Shown: positions 11,088 through 20,498, counted from the stretch's first letter. The stretch: 64,000 nt of DNA from Lachnospiraceae bacterium (GCA_910575555.1 CAJTFX010000005.1:1-64000); one strand, 5' to 3'. Numbers and translations are program-made. The notes: generated from the sequence alone by a model not told the origin.

Positions 11088-12410
11088 ATGGAAGATCAAA
11101 AGAGTAAACTGTTAAGCAGAGGGGATTTATTTTCCATGGCGGTAGGCCAGATTATCGGGGTGGGCATTATGACCATGACGGGAATTGCAATTGGATTTAC
11201 CGGAAGAAGCGTAAATATTGCCTACATTATCGCCGGAATTATTACGATTATCGGGGCAGTTCCGCAGATTTACATCGGGGGAACCGCGAACTTTGTAGGC
11301 GGGCAGTATTCCCAGATTGCAGTGTTAAGCGGAAAGAAAATGGCCGGCATTTATCTGTATATACAGTTGTTCAGTGCGCTGGCCATCAGTATGTACACAT
11401 TGTCCTTTGCAGATTATTTTCTGTCTCTGGTGCCGGGAGTTCCTGCAAAGCTGATTTGCACCATTGTGCTGACGGCCCTGTTCGGCATGCATCTGCTGGG
11501 GGTAAAACAGGCGGCCAGGCTGCAGAATATTCTGTGCGCGGTGCTTGCCGTTGCCATTGCCTCTTATATTGTATTGGGGGTTGGACATATTCAGCCGGAT
11601 TATTTTACCAGCGGATTTATGACAGGAGGCCCGGGCGGCTTCGTACTGGCGGCTATTTATCTGACCTTTGCGGCAGGGGGCGCCCAGTATGTGGTAAATT
11701 ACAGTTCCGCGGCAAAAAATCCCACCAAAGATATCCCCTTTGTCATCATTGCCTCCACTGGGGTTGTGGTATTGATTTATGCAGTGATGGCAACTGTTGC
11801 GGCAGGCGTGCTTCCGGTGGAGCAGGTGGCAAATCAGCCTCTGAGCGTGTCGGCGGAAGCTTTTATGCCCAAAGCGGTGTATACGTTTTTTGTAGTAGGC
11901 GGCGCAATGTTTGCTTTGCTGACCACATTGAATTTCAATATCGGCATGATTGTGTATCCGGTGCTGCGGGCCTGTGAGGACGGATGGCTTCCCAGGAAAC
12001 TGGCTGTGAAAAATGAGAAATACGGTTCCGCCCATTATATTTTACTGGTCTTTTACCTGATTGGCACAGTGCCGATTCTGATTGGCCTGGATCTGAACAC
12101 AGTGGCAAACAGCACGGTGATTTTGTTTACGATTATCCGGGGCGTAATTGCATATTCTGCCATGCAGCTTCCGAAAAAACTGCCGGAGCTTTGGAACAAA
12201 TCGTCCTTCTATGTATGCAATGGCAAGCTGAAGGCAGTCTGTATTTTTTCCATGGTTCTTGCAGCGCTGTCTGTGGTAGTGCTGCTGATTTCCACATCCA
12301 CAGCGCAGATTATCGGGAATATTGCAATTCTGGCATTTTCCATTGTAGTGGCGCTTTTGGTCAATAAACGGGTGAAGCTGAATCCCAGTTTTACAGAAAA
12401 TTCCCGGTAA
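11088..12410 (+). CDS. APC-superfamily amino acid permease
   Basis: Integral membrane transporter of 440 residues with about 12 hydrophobic segments. The first carries the APC-type unwound-helix motif GQIIGVGIMTMTGIA. Conserved stretches such as AAIYLTFAAGGAQYVVNYSSAAKNPTKDIP fit the amino acid/polyamine/organocation family. AAAGGAG upstream of 11088 supports this start over the in-frame ATG at 11058. It follows the MalY-like gene by 33 nt in the same orientation, so the two are probably one transcription unit. The substrate is unknown; a cysteine or related amino acid would suit the neighbour. Confidence 0.82.
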   Translation: MEDQKSKLLSRGDLFSMAVGQIIGVGIMTMTGIAIGFTGRSVNIAYIIAGIITIIGAVPQIYIGGTANFVGGQYSQIAVLSGKKMAGIYLYIQLFSALAISMYTLSFADYFLSLVPGVPAKLICTIVLTALFGMHLLGVKQAARLQNILCAVLAVAIASYIVLGVGHIQPDYFTSGFMTGGPGGFVLAAIYLTFAAGGAQYVVNYSSAAKNPTKDIPFVIIASTGVVVLIYAVMATVAAGVLPVEQVANQPLSVSAEAFMPKAVYTFFVVGGAMFALLTTLNFNIGMIVYPVLRACEDGWLPRKLAVKNEKYGSAHYILLVFYLIGTVPILIGLDLNTVANSTVILFTIIRGVIAYSAMQLPKKLPELWNKSSFYVCNGKLKAVCIFSMVLAALSVVVLLISTSTAQIIGNIAILAFSIVVALLVNKRVKLNPSFTENSR

Positions 12411-12425
12411 AATTGCCGGTACATA

Positions 12426-12454
12426 TTGACATTTTCCGTTCCTCCCGATACATT
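12426..12454 (+). promoter_or_regulatory. Promoter of the TauE/SafE gene
   Basis: TTGACA (12426-12431), 17-nt spacer, TACATT (12449-12454). It lies directly after the permease stop, so the next gene may be transcribed on its own. Confidence 0.55.
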
Positions 12455-12542
12455 AGAAGATGAATTGACAAAATACAGGGATTACCCAGCTTCGGCCGGG
12501 CCGGGATAAAACCAATAAATGACAGAGAGGAAAGGAAACAGT

Positions 12543-13322
12543 ATGACAATAACCTGGAGAGAAATACTCGTTTTTTTGATATTATTTGCGGCCAATTTAA
12601 TTCAGGCAATCACCGGTTTTGCCGGAACCCTTCTGGGGATGCCGCCCACCATTCAGCTGATTGGGGTGGACGAGGCCAAATCAGTGCTCGCCATCCTTGA
12701 CCAGCTTTCCTGCCTTTTGATTGTGCTGACGGGCTTTCGGCATATTAACTGGAAAGAATTCGGCAAAATGGCGGTTCTGATGGTAATTGGAATGTTTCTT
12801 GGAATGAAAATTTTTGAAGTGTTCCCGATTCAGCAGCTGTTGACGCTTTACGGCGTTATGATTCTGTGCATAGCTTTGTGGAAGCTTTTCGGGCAGAACT
12901 TTCTTAAGCCGGACAAAAAAACCTTCGGTACGGAAACGGCGGAAGAATCATCTGAAGCTGAATCTTTGCTGCATCTGGCAGGTATGCTGCTGGTCATCTT
13001 AGCGGCGGGCGTTGTCCATGGGATGTTTGTGTCCGGCGGCGCGCTTCTGGTGATTTACGCTTCCGGCGCTTTGAAAGAGAAAGAGGAATTCAGGGCCACC
13101 ATGGCAATGCTGTGGGTAACCATCGGCTGTTATCTGACCGGCAATCAGATTCAGGCCGGGCATTTTAATTCTCATGTGATTTTTCTGTGCGCGGCAGGGG
13201 TGATTCCGTTGTTTGCGGGCATTTGGATTGGCACGAAGCTGGTAAAGAAAATCAAACAGGAGACGTTCTTAAAGCTCACCTATGTGCTGCTGATTATTTC
13301 CGGGGTTCTTGCAATTGTGTGA
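12543..13322 (+). CDS. TauE/SafE-family membrane permease
   Basis: A 259-residue membrane protein with seven to eight hydrophobic helices. The N-terminal repeat with AANLIQAITGFAGTLLGMPP and the second repeat with VHGMFVSGGALLVIYASG match the duplicated TauE/SafE motif. This family exports sulfite, sulfonates or other organic anions in some bacteria; many members are uncharacterised. An in-frame ATG at 12519 is less likely than 12543, which has AGGAAAGGA in place. The position after a C-S lyase and a permease makes a role in sulfur metabolism plausible but unproven. Confidence 0.8.
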   Translation: MTITWREILVFLILFAANLIQAITGFAGTLLGMPPTIQLIGVDEAKSVLAILDQLSCLLIVLTGFRHINWKEFGKMAVLMVIGMFLGMKIFEVFPIQQLLTLYGVMILCIALWKLFGQNFLKPDKKTFGTETAEESSEAESLLHLAGMLLVILAAGVVHGMFVSGGALLVIYASGALKEKEEFRATMAMLWVTIGCYLTGNQIQAGHFNSHVIFLCAAGVIPLFAGIWIGTKLVKKIKQETFLKLTYVLLIISGVLAIV

Positions 13323-13399
13323 TAGGTATACAATTTGTATGAAATTTCAGGAATAATTTCGTGAAATCAGACAAAATGACAAGAAAAACAAAAAAACTA

Positions 13400-13428
13400 T
13401 TGACTTTATTTGCCATATTGTCTACAAT
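13400..13428 (+). promoter_or_regulatory. Promoter of the alpha-glucoside PTS operon
   Basis: TTGACT (13400-13405), 17-nt spacer, TACAAT (13423-13428), immediately upstream of the antiterminator RNA site. Confidence 0.72.
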
Positions 13429-13449
13429 AGGGACTACAAAATATATAAA

Positions 13450-13479
13450 GCGTGTTACTGTTAAATCAGGCATGAGTTC
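13450..13479 (+). promoter_or_regulatory. RAT site (BglG/LicT-type ribonucleic antiterminator)
   Basis: The leader contains GTGTTACTG, then CAGGCATGA, the typical two-sided internal loop of a ribonucleic antiterminator. Its 3' half overlaps the first arm of the terminator at 13471, so binding of the BglG-type protein encoded at 14098 would block terminator folding. Confidence 0.8.
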
Positions 13480-13508
13480 TCTTTAGAAGGGAATTCATGT
13501 CTTTTTTT
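13471..13508 (+). terminator. Regulated leader terminator of the PTS operon
   Basis: CATGA-TTC-TC pairs with GGGAA-TCATG and is followed by TCTTTTTTT. It is mutually exclusive with the overlapping RAT structure, making an on/off switch. Confidence 0.78.
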
Positions 13509-13587
13509 GTTGGTTTTACACTGCTTTGGCAGTGTTTCCGGCCGGGCCAGCGGAGTATTTACAGGCATGCCGCAAAGGAGGATGAGA

Positions 13588-14073
13588 ATGTTTTCAATTT
13601 TTAAGAAAAAGGAAGAACTGGAGCTTGCTGCTGTGGCAGACGGGCGCTGCATTTCTCTGGAGGAGGTAAATGATCCTGTATTTTCAGGAAAAACACTGGG
13701 AGACGGGGTAGCGATTGTTCCGGAGGACAGCGTAATTACCGCGCCCTGCGACGGACAGCTGACCATGATAGCAGACACCCTTCATGCTTTTGGAATGACA
13801 AGGGAGGATGGCCTTGAGTTGATGGTGCATGTTGGAATAGACACGGTAAAACTCGGAGGAGAAGGCTTTGAGGCATTGGCTGCCCAGGGCAGTGAAGTGA
13901 AAAAGGGAGCGCCTGTGATTCGTTTTAATGAGGCGTTGATGAAGGAAAAAGGAATTGACATGACTACCATGCTGATTCTGCTGAATCCGGCCCAGTACCA
14001 GTTCACAACTCTGGCCCGGGGACAGCAGGTAAAAAAAGGAATGGACGCCGTCATTACGTGCAGGCAGCCATAA
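13588..14073 (+). CDS. PTS glucose-type EIIA component
   Basis: Soluble phosphocarrier of 161 residues that passes phosphate from HPr to the EIIB domain. It begins MFSIFKKK and contains the EIIA-Glc pattern FSGKTLGDGVAIVPEDSVITAPCDG and LMVHVGIDTVKLGGEGF, where His81 is the phosphorylated residue; His66 (TLHAFGM) is the supporting one. AAAGGAGG at 13574-13581 fits the ATG at 13588. It is first in the operon behind a RAT/terminator switch, and its partner is the EIICB protein at 14969, which lacks its own EIIA domain. Confidence 0.92.
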   Translation: MFSIFKKKEELELAAVADGRCISLEEVNDPVFSGKTLGDGVAIVPEDSVITAPCDGQLTMIADTLHAFGMTREDGLELMVHVGIDTVKLGGEGFEALAAQGSEVKKGAPVIRFNEALMKEKGIDMTTMLILLNPAQYQFTTLARGQQVKKGMDAVITCRQP

Positions 14074-14097
14074 TGTTCATGATTGGGGATTTTTCAG

Positions 14098-14937
14098 ATG
14101 GAAGCCGTTAAGGTATATAACAACAGCGCTGTGTCAGCGGTAAAACCGGACGGCCGGGAGGTCATACTGACAGGTTCAGGAATTGGTTTTTCGAAAAGGC
14201 CCGGGGATACAATTGATGAGCGGAAAATAGAGAAAACTTATTATATTCAAAGTGAACTTCAGACAAAGTTTCTGCAGCTTTTGAAAGACGCCAGTCCGGA
14301 CGCGGTGCGTGTGGCGGAGGATATTCTGGAACATGCCCGCGCCGGCGGCCTTGAGTTAAAAGACCAGCTTCTGCTGTCCCTGATTGACCATATCTGCTTT
14401 GCAATTGAGCGTTATGAACAGGGAATAGAACTGCCTTACCTGATGCTTGCTGAAACGAAGATGCTTTATCCCAGGGAATTTAAAATCGGGGAATGGGCAG
14501 TCCGGCAGATTGAATTCCGCTGCGGAGTCCGGCTGCCCTATTACGAGGCGGGGTATATCGCCCTGCAGCTTGCAAGCGCTTCCATGAGCCGGGAGATGAC
14601 TTACAATACCCTGATGTTTACCAAGGGATGCATGGATATTATCCGGGATACTTATAGCGCAGAACTTGATCCGGACAGTATTGATACGGTGCGCCTGACC
14701 ACACATTTAAAGTTTCTGGCACAGCGTATTTTCCAGCGGTTTCAGTGGACCGGCGACAATATGGAAAGCCTGCATGAAATGCTTCTGAAAAAGCACCGAA
14801 AAAATAAAGAGTGTATCAAACGTCTGAAGGAATATATTCAAAAGGAATTTGATTATAAGTTAAATTCCCAGGAAGAGGTGTATTTACTGGTACACTTAAG
14901 CAAGATTTTTTACGGAGAAAAAGAAGGTGATGTTTGA
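14098..14937 (+). CDS. BglG/LicT-family transcription antiterminator
   Basis: RNA-binding regulator of 279 residues. Residues 1-55 form the CAT RNA-binding domain (VKVYNNSAVSAV, GSGIGFSKRPGD) and are followed by two PRD domains carrying phosphorylatable histidines (LIDHICFAIERYEQG in PRD1, RLTTHLKFLAQRI in PRD2). In this family, phosphorylation by HPr and the EIIB tells the protein whether the sugar is present. The ATG at 14098 follows GGGG and gives a standard N-terminus; a TTG at 14083 is possible. Its target is the RAT site at 13450. Confidence 0.93.
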   Translation: MEAVKVYNNSAVSAVKPDGREVILTGSGIGFSKRPGDTIDERKIEKTYYIQSELQTKFLQLLKDASPDAVRVAEDILEHARAGGLELKDQLLLSLIDHICFAIERYEQGIELPYLMLAETKMLYPREFKIGEWAVRQIEFRCGVRLPYYEAGYIALQLASASMSREMTYNTLMFTKGCMDIIRDTYSAELDPDSIDTVRLTTHLKFLAQRIFQRFQWTGDNMESLHEMLLKKHRKNKECIKRLKEYIQKEFDYKLNSQEEVYLLVHLSKIFYGEKEGDV

Positions 14938-14968
14938 CACTGCCTGAACTAAAAGGAGAGAGATTGTT

Positions 14969-16534
14969 ATGAAGAAAAAAATAATGAATTCCATGGAGGT
15001 TTTTTCCAAAGCCATGGTACAGCCTTTGATGTACCTTTCTGTGGGGGGCCTGGTGTTGGCAATCGGGGCGCTTTTAACCAACAATACCATTCAGGGAGCC
15101 CTTCCGTTTTTGAGCTGGACGCCCATTCAGGTGTTGGGAAAACTGATGTATCAGAGCGTTATGACCATTATCAACAACTTAGGCGTTGTATTTGCTATAG
15201 GTATTCCGGCGGCTTTTGCCAAGAAGGATAAGCACCATGCAGGACTGGTTGGATTCATGTCCTATCTGATGTATTTAAAGACCTCCAATGTGCTTCTGGA
15301 GGTAACGGGGCAGATGGCCGAGCCCTCTGAAATGATCGGGCTGATTGGAACGGGCCAGGCGGAAATCCTGGGGATTCAGTGTGTGGATATGAGCGTATTC
15401 GGCGGAATTATCCTTGGATGTATTGTGGGATATGTGTTTAACCGCACTTCTCAGAAAAGCTTTAACGGCGCGGCGCAGATTTTTTCCGGTGTGCGTTTTA
15501 CGTTTCTGATTATGATTTTTGTGTCAATTCTGTTCGGCGCGGCTGATAACGTAATCTGGCCCTGGGCCCAGAAAGGAATTGCCGCACTGGCAGGGGTGAT
15601 TAAGAACAGCGGAACGTTCGGGCTGTTTCTGTATGGCTTTCTGGAGCGTTTTCTGGTTCCCACAGGACTCCATCACCTGGTTTACACGCCCTTCCAGTTC
15701 TCAGATTTGGGAGGCGTCCTGCAGGCGGGGGACAATACGGTGGTAGGCGCTTATGCCATCGCCATGACAGAGCTGAATATGCCTGTGGATAAGATGTCAG
15801 AAAGCATCTACTATATGGCAATCGGTTTTACAAAAATGTTCGGTTATATCGGGATCGGCGCTGCTTTTATTCATACCGCATACAAAGAGAACAAAAAGCG
15901 CGTGCGCTCTACCATGATCCCTCTGATTGTAACAGCCTGCCTTGCTTCCATTACCGAGCCCATTGACTTTATGTTTATCTTCTGCGCGCCGGTGCTGTTC
16001 CTCATCCATGCAGTAATTGCCGGGTTATTCCTGGCGCTTTTAAAGGTGTTCGGGGTCACGGCTTTTTGCGGAGGAAATATTTTGTCCTCCTTTATTACAA
16101 ACCTGGCGGCAGGTTCAGAAAAGACCAACTGGCCTATGATGTATGTGTTGGCTGCAATCCAGATTGTGCTTTATTTTACGGTGTTCAGCTTCCTGATTAA
16201 GAAGCTTGATTTAAAGACTCCGGGACGGGAAGCGGCAGCGTCGGAGGAGCCGGAGCAGGCAGCGTCAGCAGCAGCGTCGGGCGGCGGAGCTCTTACTGCA
16301 AATATCGCAAGTCTTGTGGCAGGACTTGGAGGAAAAGAGAATATCAATTCTACCGAAAATTGTTTCACAAGGCTGAGAGTTAATGTGAAAGATCCCTCTC
16401 TTTTGAAGGATGATCTGATCAACCAGGTGCCCAACAGCGGAATTGTGAAAAAAGATGATGATATTCAGATTATCATCGGGCTGAAAGTGGCGGAAGTGAG
16501 AACCGCGGTAGAGGATTATTTAAAGACACTGTAA
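14969..16534 (+). CDS. PTS alpha-glucoside-type EIICB component
   Basis: Membrane sugar channel and phosphotransferase of 521 residues. The EIIC part (about 1-420) has multiple helices and the conserved GFLERFLVPTGLHHLVYTPF and ITEPIDFMF motifs. After an Ala-rich linker comes a C-terminal EIIB domain with the phosphocysteine in TENCFTRLRV. The layout resembles the maltose/alpha-glucoside PTS transporters. It uses the EIIA at 13588. AAAAGGAGAG precedes the start. The next gene is a GH4 6-phospho-alpha-glucosidase, which defines the substrate class as alpha-glucosides such as maltose, trehalose-like or sucrose isomers. Confidence 0.9.
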   Translation: MKKKIMNSMEVFSKAMVQPLMYLSVGGLVLAIGALLTNNTIQGALPFLSWTPIQVLGKLMYQSVMTIINNLGVVFAIGIPAAFAKKDKHHAGLVGFMSYLMYLKTSNVLLEVTGQMAEPSEMIGLIGTGQAEILGIQCVDMSVFGGIILGCIVGYVFNRTSQKSFNGAAQIFSGVRFTFLIMIFVSILFGAADNVIWPWAQKGIAALAGVIKNSGTFGLFLYGFLERFLVPTGLHHLVYTPFQFSDLGGVLQAGDNTVVGAYAIAMTELNMPVDKMSESIYYMAIGFTKMFGYIGIGAAFIHTAYKENKKRVRSTMIPLIVTACLASITEPIDFMFIFCAPVLFLIHAVIAGLFLALLKVFGVTAFCGGNILSSFITNLAAGSEKTNWPMMYVLAAIQIVLYFTVFSFLIKKLDLKTPGREAAASEEPEQAASAAASGGGALTANIASLVAGLGGKENINSTENCFTRLRVNVKDPSLLKDDLINQVPNSGIVKKDDDIQIIIGLKVAEVRTAVEDYLKTL

Positions 16535-16581
16535 TTTTGGGAATTACATAGACGAAATGACAAAAACTAGGAGGAAGAAAG

Positions 16582-17940
16582 ATGATTATCACTATTGTAG
16601 GAGGGGGAAGTACTTTTACCCCCGGAATTGTAAAGTCAATTGCACTGCGCAGGGAGGAGCTTGAGGTAGAAGAAATCCGTCTCTTTGATGTGGATAAGGA
16701 GCGTCAGGACAAGGTAGGCGCTTTGGTGAAATGGATTTTGGATGAAGATTTGAAGTGCGGAATCAAGCTGACTGTGACCTATGATGCGAAAGAAGCCTAT
16801 ACGGATGCGGATTTTATTTTCTCACAGATGCGCGTGGGAAAATATGCCATGCGGGAACTGGATGAAAAGATTCCTCTGAAGCATGGCTGCGTGGGCCAGG
16901 AAACCTGCGGCTGCGGCGGAATGGCGTACGCTATGCGCACCATTTATCCCATGATGCAGGCTATTGATGACGCAGAAAAATATGCGAAGCCCACCCATTG
17001 GATACTGAATTATTCCAATCCGGCTTCCATTGTTTCAGAAGCCTGCAGGAAGCTGCGTCCCAATGCAAGAATTATCAATATCTGCGATATGCCCATTGCC
17101 ATCATTGATGTGGTGGCTGCTGCCCTGGAAATTGATAAAAAAGATATTGTCTATGATTACTATGGACTGAATCATTTCGGATGGTTCACTTCGATTGAAC
17201 ACAAGGGCGAGGATGTAATGCCCAAACTGAAGGATTATATTATGAAGCACGAAATCCTGCTGCCCGAGGCATATCTGAAGAATTTTAAAGGCCTGATAGG
17301 AGCCGGGGAGAATGAGAACCGCCATGCAAAGGGAAGCTGGTACTACGTTTGGAAAGGCGTTTATGAGATTATGCAGAATTTCCCGGAGACGCTGCCAAAC
17401 ACCTATCTGAATTATTATCTGCAGCAGAAAGAATTCGTGGAGCATTCCGATGTGACTCACACCCGTGCCAATGAGGTAATGGAGACCCGTGAGAAGATGC
17501 TTTTCCAGGGAATTGACAAATATCTTTCCACCGGAGAAATTGACGAAAGCGTATTCTATGCAGGAAGCCACGGGGATTGGATTGCAGATCTGGCAATTGC
17601 ATTAAAGAACGATACAAAAGCCCGCTTTTTGATTATCACTGAAAACCGGGGCGCAATCCCCAACATGCCCTTTGACGCTATGGTGGAAGTTCCCGCGTAC
17701 ATCGGCAAAAACGGTCCGGAGGTAATTGCGCAGAACGAGATTCCCCTGTTTCAGCAAGGGCTGATGATGCAGCAGTTAAACTGCGAAAAACTTCTGGTAG
17801 AAGGCTGCATCGAAGGTTCTTATGAGAAAGTTTTAAAGGCTTTTACGCTGAATAAGACGGTGCCAAGCATGAAAGTGGCAAAAGAAGTTCTGGATGACCT
17901 GATCGAAGCAAACCGGGAATACTGGCCGGAGCTGAAATAA
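16582..17940 (+). CDS. GH4 family 6-phospho-alpha-glucosidase
   Basis: Cytosolic enzyme that splits the phosphorylated disaccharide delivered by the PTS, using NAD and a divalent metal. The 452 residues show an NAD motif VGGGSTFTPG (6-15), NYSNPA (143-148), CDMPI with metal ligand Cys168, and YGLNHFGW with His198. The CDMP sequence is the form seen in alpha-specific members (GlvA, MalH, AglB), whereas beta-specific enzymes have CNVP. Length is typical. It follows EIICB by 47 nt with AGGAGGAAG before the start and is the last gene of the operon. Confidence 0.92.
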   Translation: MIITIVGGGSTFTPGIVKSIALRREELEVEEIRLFDVDKERQDKVGALVKWILDEDLKCGIKLTVTYDAKEAYTDADFIFSQMRVGKYAMRELDEKIPLKHGCVGQETCGCGGMAYAMRTIYPMMQAIDDAEKYAKPTHWILNYSNPASIVSEACRKLRPNARIINICDMPIAIIDVVAAALEIDKKDIVYDYYGLNHFGWFTSIEHKGEDVMPKLKDYIMKHEILLPEAYLKNFKGLIGAGENENRHAKGSWYYVWKGVYEIMQNFPETLPNTYLNYYLQQKEFVEHSDVTHTRANEVMETREKMLFQGIDKYLSTGEIDESVFYAGSHGDWIADLAIALKNDTKARFLIITENRGAIPNMPFDAMVEVPAYIGKNGPEVIAQNEIPLFQQGLMMQQLNCEKLLVEGCIEGSYEKVLKAFTLNKTVPSMKVAKEVLDDLIEANREYWPELK

Positions 17941-18135
17941 ACGTCAGCCGCAGGATTGCAGCTGTTATGTGACAATATGTGTTATAAAAGCTGTCGCAGG
18001 AAGGCAACAAAAGGCAAATATGGAGCGATTTTAAAAAATTTCCAGATTTTGCTGCTTTTAGCCTTTCATGCGGCAGTTTTTGGTATATAATAATATTACT
18101 GACAATTTTAATTGGAGAAAGGAAAGTGAAGTTTC

Positions 18136-19743
18136 ATGGAGAAATTGTATTATAACGGCGACATTATTACCATGCGAAAGGAAAACGACGCTCCCGAAGC
18201 AGTTCTTGTTTCTAAGGGACGGATTGCCTTTGTGGGAGACTTAAAGGAAGCAAAACAGCGCTGTACGGCAGAAACAGAACTGGTGGATTTGCAGGGAAAA
18301 ACCCTGATGCCTTCTTTTATTGACGCCCATGGGCATATCACGATGCTGGCCCAGTACACGGCATTTGCAAACCTGGGAAAATGCACGGATTTTCAGCAGC
18401 TGGAAGAAACGCTTCTGGCATATCAGAAAGAAAAGGATATCCAGGACGGCGTTATGATAGCTTATGGCTATGACCACAATTTTCTGGCAGAACAAAAACA
18501 TCCCACAAAGGCAGTTCTTGACCGGGTTTCCGCTGAAATTCCCATTTGCATCCTCCATACCTCAGGACATATGTGCGTGGCGAACAGCGCGCTTTTGGAA
18601 GCCTGCGGCATTACAGAAGATACGCCTGATCCGGAAGGCGGGAAATTCGGCCGGGAGGAAAACGGAGAGCCCAACGGTTATATAGAGGAAGTTCCGGCTA
18701 TGACAAAAGTTCTGATGTTTATGTTTTCCAGGGCAGCCGCAGACTTTGAAAAGCAGATGGAGCTGGCCCAGAACACTTATTTAAAATATGGAATCACAAC
18801 GGTGCAGGACGGCGCAGTTAACCCGTCAGCATTTCAAAAACTTGCGGCCGTTGCAGAGGCAGGAGGTTTTTGCCTGGATGTGATTGCCTATCTGATGGCG
18901 GATGAGGCAAATCAGACCGTGGAGGCTTATCCTGCCTATGAGAACCAATACTGCGGCCGTCTGAAAATCGGCGGTGAGAAGATTATTCTGGACGGTTCTC
19001 CCCAGGGCCGTTCAGCCTGGCTGTCAAAGCCCTATGAAGGAGAAGAGACTTACTGCGGATATCCGGCCTGCACCGACGGGCAGGTAAAGCAGTGGGTGGA
19101 AAATTCCATCAAAGCCAAACGGCAGTTATTGGCTCACTGTAATGGAGACGCGGCGTCTCAGCAGTATTTGGATGCATTTTCCCAGGCGGTATCGGACATG
19201 CCGGAAAAACTAGAGCAGGTACAGGCGCTTCGGCCGGTGATGATTCACTGCCAGACCGTTCGGGAGGATCAGTTGGAGGAGATGTCCCGCCTTGGCATGA
19301 TTCCCTCTATCTTTGTGGCCCATACCTGGTACTGGGGCGATGTGCACCTGAAAAATCTGGGTCCGGTGCGGGGCAGCCAAATCAGCCCTGTGAAATCGGC
19401 GCTTCAGCATGGACTTGTGTATAATTTCCATCAAGATCCTCCGGTGGTGGAGCCGGACATGCTTCACACCGTCTGGTGCGCAGTCAACCGGATCACCAGA
19501 ACCGGACAGCCCATCGGCCAGGAGCAGTGCATCAGCGTGTTTGAGGCCTTAAAGGGCATTACCATACACGGCGCCTACGCCTATCACGAAGAGGACAGGA
19601 AGGGAACTCTGGAGGCCGGCAAACTTGCGGATCTTGTGGTGCTTGACCGGAATCCTTTAAAAACAGATAAGATGCAGATTCGGGACATTCAGGTGTTGGA
19701 AACAGTGAAGGAGGGAAAGACCCTCTATCGAAAAGAGGAGTAA
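18136..19743 (+). CDS. YtcJ-like metal-dependent amidohydrolase
   Basis: Predicted cytosolic hydrolase of 535 residues in the amidohydrolase 3 group. The N-terminal metal site is FIDAHGHITM, later elements include MIHCQTV and a C-terminal DYR-type composite domain with LEAGKLADLVVLDRNPL. Relatives act on N-acyl or formamide bonds, but substrates are mostly unknown. A TATAAT sits at 18086-18091 without a clear -35. The MarR regulator gene follows after 25 nt and is probably cotranscribed, so the enzyme may belong to a small-molecule response. Confidence 0.82.
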   Translation: MEKLYYNGDIITMRKENDAPEAVLVSKGRIAFVGDLKEAKQRCTAETELVDLQGKTLMPSFIDAHGHITMLAQYTAFANLGKCTDFQQLEETLLAYQKEKDIQDGVMIAYGYDHNFLAEQKHPTKAVLDRVSAEIPICILHTSGHMCVANSALLEACGITEDTPDPEGGKFGREENGEPNGYIEEVPAMTKVLMFMFSRAAADFEKQMELAQNTYLKYGITTVQDGAVNPSAFQKLAAVAEAGGFCLDVIAYLMADEANQTVEAYPAYENQYCGRLKIGGEKIILDGSPQGRSAWLSKPYEGEETYCGYPACTDGQVKQWVENSIKAKRQLLAHCNGDAASQQYLDAFSQAVSDMPEKLEQVQALRPVMIHCQTVREDQLEEMSRLGMIPSIFVAHTWYWGDVHLKNLGPVRGSQISPVKSALQHGLVYNFHQDPPVVEPDMLHTVWCAVNRITRTGQPIGQEQCISVFEALKGITIHGAYAYHEEDRKGTLEAGKLADLVVLDRNPLKTDKMQIRDIQVLETVKEGKTLYRKEE

Positions 19744-19768
19744 GTACAAAACAAGAAAGAGGAAACCC

Positions 19769-20254
19769 ATGAAAGATATGAAAGAAGCAATCCGATTAAT
19801 GGAAAACCTGTATTCAGTGGAGCGGATGGTCTCAGCGATGGAAAAGGAGCCCAAGCACTACGGGACAGAAGAACTGCTCTATTCCAATGAAGTGCATACG
19901 CTGAAGGCAGTTGCCCAACAGGAGGGAATCACCCAGAAGGAGCTGACAGATAAAATGTTCCGTACCAAAGGCGCAACCTCCGTCATGATTAAAAAACTGG
20001 AAAAAAAAGGGTTAATTGCCAGAAGAGAAGATGAAAAAGACGCCAGGGTGCTTCGTCTGTATCTGACCGAACAGGGAAAGCGGGTGCATAAATGCCATTT
20101 GGAATATGATGAAAAGGTAATTGGATCATGGATGGAGGAACTGAATTTTTCTCCGGAGGAGATTGAGGGAACAAATCAGGTTCTGGAGAAATATATCGGC
20201 TATGTGGAAAAGTGGATGGTGCAGAAACACAGGCTGACGGAGGAAAATTCTTAA
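19769..20254 (+). CDS. MarR-family transcriptional regulator
   Basis: Winged-helix DNA-binding protein of 161 residues. The central part reads EGITQKELTDKMFRTKGATSVMIKKLEKKGLIARREDEKDARVLRLYLTEQGK, the standard MarR recognition helix plus wing, flanked by dimerisation helices. It follows the amidohydrolase gene by 25 nt. The two 27-bp palindromes downstream at 20314 and 20499 are the nearest candidate operators, though MarR sites more often lie upstream of the regulated gene. Ligand unknown. Confidence 0.88.
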   Translation: MKDMKEAIRLMENLYSVERMVSAMEKEPKHYGTEELLYSNEVHTLKAVAQQEGITQKELTDKMFRTKGATSVMIKKLEKKGLIARREDEKDARVLRLYLTEQGKRVHKCHLEYDEKVIGSWMEELNFSPEEIEGTNQVLEKYIGYVEKWMVQKHRLTEENS

Positions 20255-20313
20255 TCGGTACGGAATGGTAAGAACTATTTAAAAATAATTTTGTCCCTAA
20301 ATAGACACATAAA

Positions 20314-20340
20314 TGCAACACTTTGGTATAAAGTGTTGCA
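20314..20340. repeat. 27-bp palindrome, copy 1, core of a 21-bp-arm perfect inverted repeat
   Basis: TGCAACA-N13-TGTTGCA. The symmetry extends outward: arms 20304-20324 and 20330-20350 are perfectly complementary around a five-base loop. The interior holds TTTGGTATAAA, similar to an extended -10 box. A second copy, 25 of 27 bases identical when inverted, lies at 20499. The stem has no T run after it, so it is not a simple terminator. Confidence 0.75.
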
Positions 20341-20442
20341 TTTATGTGTCATATTATATATCGTACCAAACGAAAATTACTTAACAGGGAAAATAAAAAA
20401 TTTGGAAAGATTTTTTTACAAAGAAATATATTTTGAGGCAGA

Positions 20443-20485
20443 AAGCCCGGGAAATTGAGAAAATAAGCAGTTTCCCGGGCTTTTT
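20443..20485 (+). terminator. Strong terminator hairpin upstream of csrA
   Basis: AAGCCCGGGAAA (20443-20454) pairs perfectly with TTTCCCGGGCTT (20471-20482) and is followed by TTT. The nearest gene upstream on this strand ends 190 nt earlier, so it may end the MarR transcript or a short RNA starting near the first palindrome. Confidence 0.7.
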
Positions 20486-20498
20486 GCATGCGGTTTCA

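Noticed and set aside
17941-18135. Terminator or riboswitch in the spacer after the GH4 gene
   Set aside because: Only an imperfect CAGCT/AGCTG pairing without a T run is seen; not convincing.
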